A stretch of DNA of 40,520 bases, taken from positions 1 to 40,520 of the forward strand of contig CAKUGF010000018.1 in the NCBI GenBank assembly GCA_934654585.1, given 5' to 3'. The notes beneath the pieces are model-generated. The model was not told the origin of the DNA and did not search any database. It saw nothing but the letters and a program-made list of their open reading frames with translations. Both the position numbers and the translations under genes were made by a program. Positions 32,650-39,548 of the stretch are shown piece by piece; the stretch's first letter is position 1; each line of letters opens with the position of its first letter. This stretch comes from an uncultured Collinsella sp. (GTDB lineage Bacteria; Actinomycetota; Coriobacteriia; Coriobacteriales; Coriobacteriaceae).

Positions 32650-33669
32650 CTATCCCAACTGGAAGAACAAAGCGAGGCCCAGGGCGCCAAAGGCCGCGGC
32701 GACAATCCAAAAGCGGATGACGACCTTGGTCTCGGCCCAGCCCTTCTTTTCAAAATGATGATGGATCGGCGCCATAAGGAAGACGCGCTTATGCGTAAAG
32801 TGGAAGTAGACGACCTGAATCATGACCGAGAGGGTCTCGGCAATAAACAGGCCACCGATGATGAGCGAGACGACCTCGGTATTGGTCATAATGGACGTGC
32901 AGGCAAAGGCCGCGCCCAGTGCCAGCGAACCGGTATCGCCCATAAAAATGCTCGCCGGATAGCAGTTGAACCAAAGGAAGCCCAGGCAAGCGCCAGCGCA
33001 TGCGGTGCAGAAGATAGACAGGTTCACGTCGCCATGCAAAAACGCCATAGCGGCCATCGCGAGCATGGCGATCATGGAGGTACCACCGGCAAGGCCGTCC
33101 AGGCCATCGGTCAGGTTCACGGCGTTAGAAAGACCGGCAATCATGAGCCAGCAAAAGACAATGTAGAGCCACGGGAACGAGAATCCGCAGATGGTGGTCG
33201 AAAGCACGCCCAAGTCAATAGCCAGACCACCGGGGAAACGAATCTCGGGGGCGACGCCGCACCAATTGACGGCGAGCACGGTAAAGCTGACGCAGATGAT
33301 GGTCAGGCCAATCATCTTGGCATGCGGGGTCAGGCCAAGCGAACGGCCGTGCGTAACGGAGGTCAAGTCGTCGATGAGGCCCAGCACGCCGGTCGCCAGC
33401 GTGGCGAGCAGCACAAGCACGAGCTCGGTGGTGAGCTTGCCCATGAGCAGGCACGTGAGCGAAATGGCTGCGAGAATGACGACGCCGCCCATGGTGGGCG
33501 TGCCCTGCTTAATAAGGTGGCGCTTGGGGCCGTCGGCACGGACTTGCTGACCGATGCCTTCGACCTTGAGCAGCTTAATCCACCACGGCATGAGCAGCAG
33601 CGCAATGGCGGCGGCGATGCCAAGACCCAAAAAGGCCTGATACGTAGGATACGAGGGATTACCGAACAT
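32650..33669 (-). CDS. mraY: Phospho-N-acetylmuramoyl-pentapeptide transferase MraY
   Basis: A 339-residue membrane enzyme with about ten transmembrane helices that moves phospho-MurNAc-pentapeptide to undecaprenyl phosphate, giving lipid I. Catalytic/Mg motifs are GLIDDLTSVTHGRSLGLTP (Asp pair), NAVNLTDGLDGLAGG, GDTGSLALGAAFA and MAPIHHHFEKKGWAE. An N-terminal PKRHLIKQGTPTMGGVVIL is also typical. It starts 3 bp past the murF stop without a strong Shine-Dalgarno, so coupling is likely. Confidence 0.97.
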   Translation of the reverse strand: MFGNPSYPTYQAFLGLGIAAAIALLLMPWWIKLLKVEGIGQQVRADGPKRHLIKQGTPTMGGVVILAAISLTCLLMGKLTTELVLVLLATLATGVLGLIDDLTSVTHGRSLGLTPHAKMIGLTIICVSFTVLAVNWCGVAPEIRFPGGLAIDLGVLSTTICGFSFPWLYIVFCWLMIAGLSNAVNLTDGLDGLAGGTSMIAMLAMAAMAFLHGDVNLSIFCTACAGACLGFLWFNCYPASIFMGDTGSLALGAAFACTSIMTNTEVVSLIIGGLFIAETLSVMIQVVYFHFTHKRVFLMAPIHHHFEKKGWAETKVVIRFWIVAAAFGALGLALFFQLG

Positions 33670-33672
33670 GGG

Positions 33673-35097
33673 CTAGCACACACCTTCCACAAAGCGGTCG
33701 AGCTCAACAAAGCGGGAACCCTTGACCAGCACGACGTCGTCCTTCTCGAGCGCGCCGCCCATACGGTCGAGCACCTGCCGATAATCGGCGAACACCTGAA
33801 TGCGGTCCTCGTCCATGCCCATCATGCGAGCGGACTCGGCCATGAGGGCAGCGAGCTCACCACCCACGCACGCCAACATGTCGAGCTTCTTAGCTGCGGC
33901 ATAGGCGCCCACAAGTTCGTGCATGCGCGCGGCTTCGTCGCCCATCTCGCCCATCTCGCCCAAGATTGCCATGCGCGAGCCGTCGCAGATAAGCGAGCAC
34001 AGCAGGTCAAGACCCGCAGCCATGGATTCGGCGCTGGCGTTATAGGAGTCGTCGATGATGCGCGCACCACTGGCGGCGTGCTTGATCTCCTGGCGATGGC
34101 CGGTGATCTTCAGCCCCCTAAAGGCGGCATCGATCTGCTCCGGCGTCACGCCCAGACGAATGCCGACCGCGGCAGCCTTTACGGCATTGGGAACAGACTG
34201 TGCACCGGGAATGGCAAGCATGGTCTCGATGCGCTCACCTGAGCCAAAATCGAGCGTAAAGACCGGACGGCCCTCGTCGTCGACGTGAATGTCGCGCGCG
34301 CAGACCTCATCATCATCCGAAACGCCGGCGAGCATTACATCAACGCCCGCGGGCGCGGCAAACGTATCGCGAATGAACGGGGTAAAGTCGTCCTCGCCGC
34401 CAAGCACAAGCAGCGGCGAGAAGTCATCGGCGGCACGCATACCCTGGACAATCTCGGACTTGGCGCGCGCAATATTCTCACGGCTGCCCAAAATGCCGAT
34501 ATGAGAGGTGCCGATCTTGGTCACGATGGCAAGATTGGGGTTGGCCGACTGAGACAGGCGCTCAATCTCGTGGAAATGGTTCATGCCCATCTCGAGCACC
34601 AGAACCTCGGTATCGGTCGGGGCGGAGAGCACCGTGAGCGGCATGCCGATCAGATTGTTGAAATTACCCTTGGTTGCCCAAACACGATAGCGCTTGGAAA
34701 GCACCGCGGCGAGCACGTCCTTGGTCGTGGTTTTACCGATCGAGCCGGTGATGCCAATGACCAAACAGCCAAGCTGCGTGCGGTAGGCATGTGCCAGGCG
34801 CAGCAAAAATTCCTCGGGGTCATCCGTCAGCAAGACGGCGCAGTCCTTATCCCGGGCAAGCGAAAGCAAGTCGTCATCGGGCTCGCGGGTAAGCACGACC
34901 GCGCCTGCACCCGACTCGATGGCCCGAGGAGCAAAATCGTTACCGTCGACCTTTTCGCCCGGGAAGGCGACAAAAATCGTCCCTTCCTCAACCTGACGCG
35001 AGTCGATAACGCACCCGCGACAAACTCGATCGACTTCTTCCGTCACGGTTCGGGCCCCTGTTGCGGCCGCGAGGTTGTTGACGGCGATCTCTATCAT
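33673..35097 (-). CDS. murF: UDP-MurNAc-tripeptide--D-alanyl-D-alanine ligase MurF
   Basis: A 474-residue Mur ligase that adds D-Ala-D-Ala to the stem tripeptide. Domain 1 has CRGCVIDSRQVEEGTIFVAFPGEKVDGNDF. The P-loop is VIGITGSIGKTTTKDVLA. Others are TKGNFNNLIGMPLTVL, LEMGMNHFHEIERLS, KIGTSHIGILGSRENIARAK, and the C-terminal IIDDSYNASAESM with LGEMGEMGDEA and LVKGSR. I considered MurE, but the FNNLIG and DSYNA motifs and the D-Ala-D-Ala ligase pattern fit MurF. The start follows TAGGGGAG. murE is not between ftsI and murF. Confidence 0.95.
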   Translation of the reverse strand: MIEIAVNNLAAATGARTVTEEVDRVCRGCVIDSRQVEEGTIFVAFPGEKVDGNDFAPRAIESGAGAVVLTREPDDDLLSLARDKDCAVLLTDDPEEFLLRLAHAYRTQLGCLVIGITGSIGKTTTKDVLAAVLSKRYRVWATKGNFNNLIGMPLTVLSAPTDTEVLVLEMGMNHFHEIERLSQSANPNLAIVTKIGTSHIGILGSRENIARAKSEIVQGMRAADDFSPLLVLGGEDDFTPFIRDTFAAPAGVDVMLAGVSDDDEVCARDIHVDDEGRPVFTLDFGSGERIETMLAIPGAQSVPNAVKAAAVGIRLGVTPEQIDAAFRGLKITGHRQEIKHAASGARIIDDSYNASAESMAAGLDLLCSLICDGSRMAILGEMGEMGDEAARMHELVGAYAAAKKLDMLACVGGELAALMAESARMMGMDEDRIQVFADYRQVLDRMGGALEKDDVVLVKGSRFVELDRFVEGVC

Positions 35098-35134
35098 TGC
35101 AGCTCCCCTATATACCTAATAATGCTACCGGCGT

Positions 35135-35140
35135 ATTGTA
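35135..35140 (-). promoter_or_regulatory. Candidate -10 box for murF
   Basis: TACAAT on the minus strand, 38 bp before the murF start in a 124-bp gap after ftsI. No good -35 is seen, so this is a weak call. Confidence 0.3.
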
Positions 35141-35221
35141 TCCCAGCGCCACCTATGCGTGGTGCAGGGCGTGTGAACACCCTTTAGTTTAAACAATGAA
35201 CGCACCAAATATGGCAACCCC

Positions 35222-37087
35222 CTACTTGGTACGCGGGATGCCCAGAACATCGAGCGCGTTGGCCATAATGCTTTGAAACGGAACCGCGGCGGCATCCGAG
35301 CCGCTCGGCGTGCCGTCAAGCGTGATGTAGCACAGCACCTTGGGCGACTGGGCCGGCGCAAAGCCCATGAAAGAAGACATATAGTTCTCCTTGAGGTACC
35401 CGCCGTTTTCGTCCGCGCGCTCCGCAGTACCGGTCTTGCCCGCCACGTCGTAGCCGTCCACCGCACCGCCCACGCCTGTACCCTCGGATACGACCGTCTG
35501 CATGCACGAGGTCACCTGGGAGGCGGCATCCTCCGAAATCGCACGCTCGCCTTCCCCCCAGTCCTTCTCGTCGCCCTTGCTGGACTTATAGAAGTGCGGG
35601 GTCATCATCACGCCGCCGTTGGCGATACCGCCCACGGCGCGCGCGATCTCAATCGGCGAAACGGAGAGCGCCTGGCCAAAGCTCATCGAGCCCAGCGTGG
35701 CGCCATCGTACTGATCGCGCTCCTTGACGATGCCCAGGCTCTCACCCGGAAAATCGACGCCCGAGCTGTGACCGATGCCCCACTTGTCCACATAGGCGGC
35801 AAAGTCATCCGCACCGATCTTGCGTCCCACCAAGACAAAGCCAACATTGGATGAGCGGCGCATCATCTCGCGTACGTCCATGGTCATGGTGTAGTCGCGC
35901 TTATCGGCGTCGGTTACGGTATCGTCGCCCACCTTAATGCTCGCAGGCACCTCAAACGACGTGCTCGAGCGCACGACGCCCAGGTCAAAGCCGGTACCAG
36001 CAACAAGCGTTTTAAAAACCGAGCCGGGCTCGTAGGCATCGGTGACCAGGCGCAAGTTCATGTCCTCGGTCTTGGCGTTCTCCAAGTCGGTCTGATCGTA
36101 CGTGGGATACGAGCACGCCGCCAAAATCTCACCCGTCGTGGGGTCCGTCACCAGCGCCGAGCCGTTCTTGGCCTTGGTCTTCTCGACAGCCTCGGCCAGG
36201 GCATCCTCGGCCGCGCGCTGGATATTGACGTCGAGCGTCGTCACGATATCCACGCCATCAACCGCCGGCACCTTTTTATAGGCGCCGCCCGCGATATAGC
36301 TATCGTCCCTCGCGCGCTCGCGCACCAGCGAACCGTTGGTTCCGGTCAAAAGCTTGTTGTACTGCTTTTCGAGGCCCGTCAGGCCATCGTTATCCACATT
36401 CACAACGCCCAGCACCTGCGATGCCAGGTTGCCATAAGGGTACACGCGCTTCATGGCCTGCTCAAAGAGCACACCGGGCAGATTCTTCTTCTCCAGCACA
36501 GCGGCATCGTCCTCGTCCACCTGGCGTTTGATATACACCCAGGTGCCGTCCGACTCGACGAGCTCGCGGCAGGTCTTTTTATCGATTCCCGTCGCCTTGA
36601 CCAGCGCCGACACCGTCTTGTCCACATCCTCGACCAGCTGCGGGTTCACGGCGACATTGCGACACTCGACCGACGAGGTCAGCACATTGCCGTTGCGGTC
36701 GTAGATGGTACCGCGCTTGGCGTACAGTGTCTGCGCAAGCAGGCGACGCGCGTCGGCGCGATCGCGCAGCTTATCGGCTTCCACGATTTGATAGTCGGCA
36801 AGACGAAGGACGCCCAGGCCCATGCCAATCCCGATCACGCCCAAGACAGCATTACGACGGGGCAGCGGCGTGCCCGTGAGCCATTCTATCGTCGAACTCT
36901 TACGCGGCCTGGTGTTATGCATTTGAGGACCATTCGAGCCACGGAGACGTGACGCGGGGTCATTGCCACGAGACGGCCCGGCGTTGTAAGATGGCCGGCC
37001 CGCTCCTTGATAACCAGAGCGTCCCCGCGAAGAGGGACGCCCAGAGCCGCGATTCCCATCGGCACCGCGGCGATAGTCATTTGTCAT
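35222..37087 (-). CDS. ftsI: Septal transpeptidase FtsI (PBP3/class B PBP)
   Basis: A 621-residue class B penicillin-binding protein that crosslinks septal peptidoglycan with FtsW. Residues 1-~65 are a Gly/Arg/Ser-rich cytoplasmic tail. The transmembrane helix is ~79-97. The PBP dimer domain begins at KRGTIYDRNGNVL. The transpeptidase active site has the SxxK motif YEPGSVFKTL (Ser356, Lys359), SxN motif RRSSNVGF (Ser412, Asn414) and KTG motif AGKTGTAE (Lys551). No PASTA domains follow. The N-terminal tail is longer than usual. It starts 17 bp after the ftsL-like stop. Confidence 0.96.
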   Translation of the reverse strand: MTNDYRRGADGNRGSGRPSSRGRSGYQGAGRPSYNAGPSRGNDPASRLRGSNGPQMHNTRPRKSSTIEWLTGTPLPRRNAVLGVIGIGMGLGVLRLADYQIVEADKLRDRADARRLLAQTLYAKRGTIYDRNGNVLTSSVECRNVAVNPQLVEDVDKTVSALVKATGIDKKTCRELVESDGTWVYIKRQVDEDDAAVLEKKNLPGVLFEQAMKRVYPYGNLASQVLGVVNVDNDGLTGLEKQYNKLLTGTNGSLVRERARDDSYIAGGAYKKVPAVDGVDIVTTLDVNIQRAAEDALAEAVEKTKAKNGSALVTDPTTGEILAACSYPTYDQTDLENAKTEDMNLRLVTDAYEPGSVFKTLVAGTGFDLGVVRSSTSFEVPASIKVGDDTVTDADKRDYTMTMDVREMMRRSSNVGFVLVGRKIGADDFAAYVDKWGIGHSSGVDFPGESLGIVKERDQYDGATLGSMSFGQALSVSPIEIARAVGGIANGGVMMTPHFYKSSKGDEKDWGEGERAISEDAASQVTSCMQTVVSEGTGVGGAVDGYDVAGKTGTAERADENGGYLKENYMSSFMGFAPAQSPKVLCYITLDGTPSGSDAAAVPFQSIMANALDVLGIPRTK

Positions 37088-37104
37088 ACTCAGCTACCGT
37101 CTTG

Positions 37105-37575
37105 TTACTGAGCGGTCGCGGTCGCACTGGCGCCCGCGGCTGCATCCTGCGAAAAATCAAGTGTAACGCTCTCGCTGGGCTCCACCATGCCATAAGCGCC
37201 CGCAAGATCGCGAATTCGCGTATCGGCACCATAAACAGAGTGCATGACCTCAAGGTCAGAGCTCTCATCGGTCGCCTTCTCGAGCGTGTTGGTAAGCTCG
37301 GCGTTGCTGTTGAGCACCTGGGCCGTAACGCCGGCAAGCGCCACGCGGGCGACACCGATCGTCATGAAGATGGCCGCAATGATGCAAAACGTTTTAAGAA
37401 CGCTCATGAAAACCGGGCTTACCGCCTGGTTTGCCTGACGGCCCGCGCCCGTGTAGACATCAAAGCGCGGCGTGCGCTGCTCGCGGGGAGCAACGGGAGC
37501 CTGCGGTGCCTCACGGTAGGCGGGCATGGCGTTCATATCATAGGCGACTGCTGCGTTTGAGGTGTTATAGCCCAT
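37105..37575 (-). CDS. FtsL-like bitopic division protein
   Basis: A 156-residue protein between rsmH and ftsI, where ftsL is expected. Residues 1-~57 are polar (Ala/Pro/Tyr). The transmembrane helix is ~58-80 (SVLKTFCIIAAIFMTIGVARVAL). Residues ~83-120 form an amphipathic stretch suited to a coiled coil (AQVLNSNAELTNTLEKATDESSDLEV). Then RIRDLAGAYGMVEPSESVTLDF follows, which resembles the end of the FtsL/FtsB periplasmic part. The C-terminal ~16 residues are Ala/Thr-rich. FtsL sequences are poorly conserved, so the call rests on position and topology. The start follows GGGAGG. Confidence 0.8.
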   Translation of the reverse strand: MGYNTSNAAVAYDMNAMPAYREAPQAPVAPREQRTPRFDVYTGAGRQANQAVSPVFMSVLKTFCIIAAIFMTIGVARVALAGVTAQVLNSNAELTNTLEKATDESSDLEVMHSVYGADTRIRDLAGAYGMVEPSESVTLDFSQDAAAGASATATAQ

Positions 37576-37665
37576 GATATGCCGCCTCCCATCCCGAGTA
37601 CGTTGGTAGTGTGTTTAAGCTTCGTTTGTGGTACGAGCGGGAGGTCCAATATCGCGCGCGTTACG

Positions 37666-38631
37666 CTACAGGCGCTCCGCCACGCGGATCTTGGCTGATC
37701 TCGCCCGAGGGTTGCGCTCAACCTCTTCGGGTTGGGCAACCAAGGGTTTGCGGGTGATGACCTTGAGTATCGGCACGTTGCCGCACACGCACACCGGAAT
37801 CTCCGGCGGACACGTGCACCCCTGGCTCATCTCCTTAAAGTGGTTCTTTACGATACGATCCTCGAGCGAGTGATACGAGATGACGCAAATACGTCCGCCC
37901 GGGTTGAGCCACCTGGTGGCGGCGTCAAGCCCTCGCTCGAGCACATCGAGCTCGTGATTGACCTCGATGCGAATGGCCTGGAAACTTTTCTTGGCCGGGT
38001 GTCCGCCATGTCGACGAGCGGCAGCGGGGATTCCAGCCTTGATGATCTCGACAAACTGGCCCGTGGTTTCGATCGGTTCTTGCTCGCGACGACGCACGAT
38101 CTCGCGCGCGATCTGCGAGGCGAACTTCTCTTCGCCGTAGACGCGTAGAATCCGGGCGAGGTCGTGTTCGTTATAGGTGTTGATGACCTCAGCTGCGTTT
38201 AAGGTGTTATTACCCGGATCCATCCGCATGTCCAATGGGGCGTCCTCGTTATACGAAAAGCCCCTGCCAGGGATATCGAGTTGCGGTGACGAAACGCCCA
38301 AATCGAACAGGAAGCCATCGACCCCGGGCACCTCGGCCGAGCAAAGCAGCTCGTCCAAGTCGCCGAAGTTGCCCTTCAGCAGCTGATGCGGAACGCCGGG
38401 AACCTCGCGGTCCAGACGGGCGCCAGCGGCCTCGAGGGCCATGTCATCCTGATCGACGCCGAGCAAAAGACCAGTCTCCCCCACCTGCGCGGCCATCTTT
38501 ACCGAATGGCCGGCACCGCCAAGGGTGCAATCGCAGACGACGGAGCCGCTCTTGAGCTTCAGCGACTCAAGCACTTCGCCGAGCATGACAGGTTCATGCC
38601 GATATTCTTGTGTCAAGATCCCACGCTCCAT
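37666..38631 (-). CDS. rsmH: 16S rRNA m4C1402 methyltransferase RsmH (MraW)
   Basis: A 321-residue SAM-dependent enzyme that N4-methylates C1402 in the ribosomal P site. Motifs are HEPVMLGEVLESL, the SAM loop DCTLGGAGHSVKM, GVDQDDMAL, FDLGVSSPQLD, RGFSYNEDAPLDMRMD, KKSFQAIRIEVNHELD and ICVISYHSLEDRIVKNHF. A Cys-rich stretch (CTCPPEIPVCVCG) near residue 280 matches the four-cysteine loop seen in many RsmH. It lies 20 bp after mraZ with a weak Shine-Dalgarno. Confidence 0.97.
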   Translation of the reverse strand: MERGILTQEYRHEPVMLGEVLESLKLKSGSVVCDCTLGGAGHSVKMAAQVGETGLLLGVDQDDMALEAAGARLDREVPGVPHQLLKGNFGDLDELLCSAEVPGVDGFLFDLGVSSPQLDIPGRGFSYNEDAPLDMRMDPGNNTLNAAEVINTYNEHDLARILRVYGEEKFASQIAREIVRRREQEPIETTGQFVEIIKAGIPAAARRHGGHPAKKSFQAIRIEVNHELDVLERGLDAATRWLNPGGRICVISYHSLEDRIVKNHFKEMSQGCTCPPEIPVCVCGNVPILKVITRKPLVAQPEEVERNPRARSAKIRVAERL

Positions 38632-38651
38632 CCGTTACTCGTGCCTTGCCC

Positions 38652-39086
38652 TTACGAGAAGAAGAGGTCCAGCAGGGCCTCGTCGTCATCGTCCTCATCG
38701 GCCGTAGCGCGGTCCCAAACCTCAAGGTGATCGTAGTTACCCACAACCGTGACCTCGCGGTCGAGGTTCGCCTGCTTGCGGAGAGACTCGGAAAGGCCGA
38801 TACGACCCGCGCTGTCCACATCCATCGACGTGGTGCGCTTGTTGATCGCCCTCATGAGCTTCTGGTCGTTGATGTCACGCGGGTTAAAACCCTCGTGGCC
38901 CTCACGACCCGCGAAGAGTCCTTCGACCCACTTATCGAAGGCCTCGGCAGAGAACACGTACAGAGCATCGACATCCAGGGCTTTGAACACGCGAACGTGC
39001 TCTCCAAGCTCCTCGCGAAGGGGTGCAGGCAGGGACAGACGACCTTTTGCATCGAGATTGCGCTCGTATGCGCCCGTCATTCCCAT
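38652..39086 (-). CDS. mraZ: Transcriptional regulator MraZ
   Basis: A 144-residue AbrB-like DNA-binding protein, first gene of the dcw cluster, known in several bacteria to bind short TGGG/GTGG repeats in its own promoter and repress or activate the operon. Two swapped-hairpin repeats carry the DxxGR signatures LDAKGRLSLP and VDSAGRIGLS. The C-terminus ends in a run of acidic residues. The start at 39086 follows GGGGAGGGC. Its upstream region holds many TGGGG and GTGG units on the coding strand, consistent with autoregulation (inferred). Confidence 0.95.
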   Translation of the reverse strand: MGMTGAYERNLDAKGRLSLPAPLREELGEHVRVFKALDVDALYVFSAEAFDKWVEGLFAGREGHEGFNPRDINDQKLMRAINKRTTSMDVDSAGRIGLSESLRKQANLDREVTVVGNYDHLEVWDRATADEDDDDEALLDLFFS

Positions 39087-39122
39087 GTGCGCCCTCCCCT
39101 CGGTTACTCAGATGGCACGTAC

Positions 39123-39176
39123 GCGGGGAACCACCCCGCCTGTCGACGTCATTAATAATATGGGGAACCGCCCCAT
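39123..39176 (-). promoter_or_regulatory. Twin small hairpins in the mraZ leader
   Basis: On the minus strand ATGGGGCGGTTCCCCAT (39160-39176) and GCGGGGTGGTTCCCCGC (39123-39139) are two hairpins with six-base stems and the same loop tail GGTT, repeating GGGG(C/T)GGTTCCCC 37 bp apart. Confidence 0.55.
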
Positions 39177-39190
39177 TTTTCAACACCTTT

Positions 39191-39216
39191 CCCCACCCCT
39201 TCCCCCACCCCACCCC
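39191..39216 (-). promoter_or_regulatory. G-quadruplex motif / possible MraZ boxes
   Basis: On the minus strand five runs of four or five G occur in 26 bases, with loops of one or two bases. This fits a very stable G-quadruplex. Read as TGGGG repeats it also fits a cluster of MraZ sites; the sequence alone cannot tell which matters. Confidence 0.55.
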
Positions 39217-39250
39217 ACCACTCCACCCACCATATGTTGTAAAACACCCC

Positions 39251-39265
39251 CGAGCATATGTTCGA
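39251..39265 (-). promoter_or_regulatory. LexA-like site upstream of mraZ
   Basis: TCGAACATATGCTCG matches the Gram-positive/actinobacterial SOS box TCGAAC-N4-GTTCGA at 10 of 12 defined positions (counting the next base). It sits ~165 bp before mraZ. No lexA is in the window. Confidence 0.3.
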
Positions 39266-39285
39266 AAACACAATATGTTGTGTTT
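39266..39285. promoter_or_regulatory. 20-bp palindromic operator candidate
   Basis: AAACACAA and TTGTGTTT are perfect 8-bp arms around TATG, in AT-rich DNA just after the terminator-like stem, where the dcw promoter is expected. Confidence 0.4.
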
Positions 39286-39290
39286 ACAGC

Positions 39291-39324
39291 AAAGGCGGGG
39301 TGCCACCTGTAGCACCCCGCCTTT
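39291..39324 (-). terminator. Terminator-like stem between xerD and mraZ
   Basis: AAAGGCGGGGTGC (39291-39303) pairs perfectly with GCACCCCGCCTTT (39312-39324) around eight bases. The short A/T ends and downstream TTTGCTG make it a likely terminator for xerD-side transcription. Confidence 0.75.
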
Positions 39325-39451
39325 CAACCTCAACCTTCAAGTTGACCTTGAGGCGATTTTTGCGTCCCTTTACACGCCGTTCACATCGCCCCCCAAACTC
39401 CCCCACCCACGGCACACACGGCCCACCACCGCGGTAGCGCGTGGCAAAAAT

Positions 39452-39515
39452 GGGACGTGTCCCAGATTGCCGAAACGTGCGAATAAACGCACGGTGACAA
39501 TCTGGGGCCCGTCCC
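39452..39515. repeat. Nested palindromic element after xerD
   Basis: Outer arms 39452-39469 and 39498-39515 pair at 16 of 18 positions. An inner CGTGCG/CGCACG stem has an AATAAA loop. The left arm begins GGGACGTGTCCC, itself a palindrome, and shares ACGTGTCCC with the 14579 element. Confidence 0.82.
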
Positions 39516-39548
39516 CTAAAACATATAAATATGCAGGTCAGCGATGCG

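Larger units (their letters stand above)
39087..39548 (-). other. 462-bp mraZ/dcw upstream region without a gene
   Basis: No credible ORF. In transcription order it contains the 39452 palindromic element, a motif shared with the ftsZ leader (39332-39345), a terminator-like stem (39291-39324), a 20-bp palindrome (39266-39285), three related ATATGTT repeats (starting 39231, 39255 and 39272), a LexA-like site, a G-rich tract and two small hairpins before mraZ. Confidence 0.8.

Noticed and set aside
31555..34242. An 895-codon open frame on the plus strand across murD, mraY and murF
   Set aside because: It is exactly antisense to three well-conserved genes, has His/Gly/Arg/Asp-rich low-quality composition and no ribosome site. 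GC-rich third positions keep such frames open by chance.
37105..37575. A novel membrane protein between rsmH and ftsI
   Set aside because: Position, single transmembrane helix, coiled-coil-like stretch and short tail all fit the poorly conserved FtsL, so novelty is not needed.
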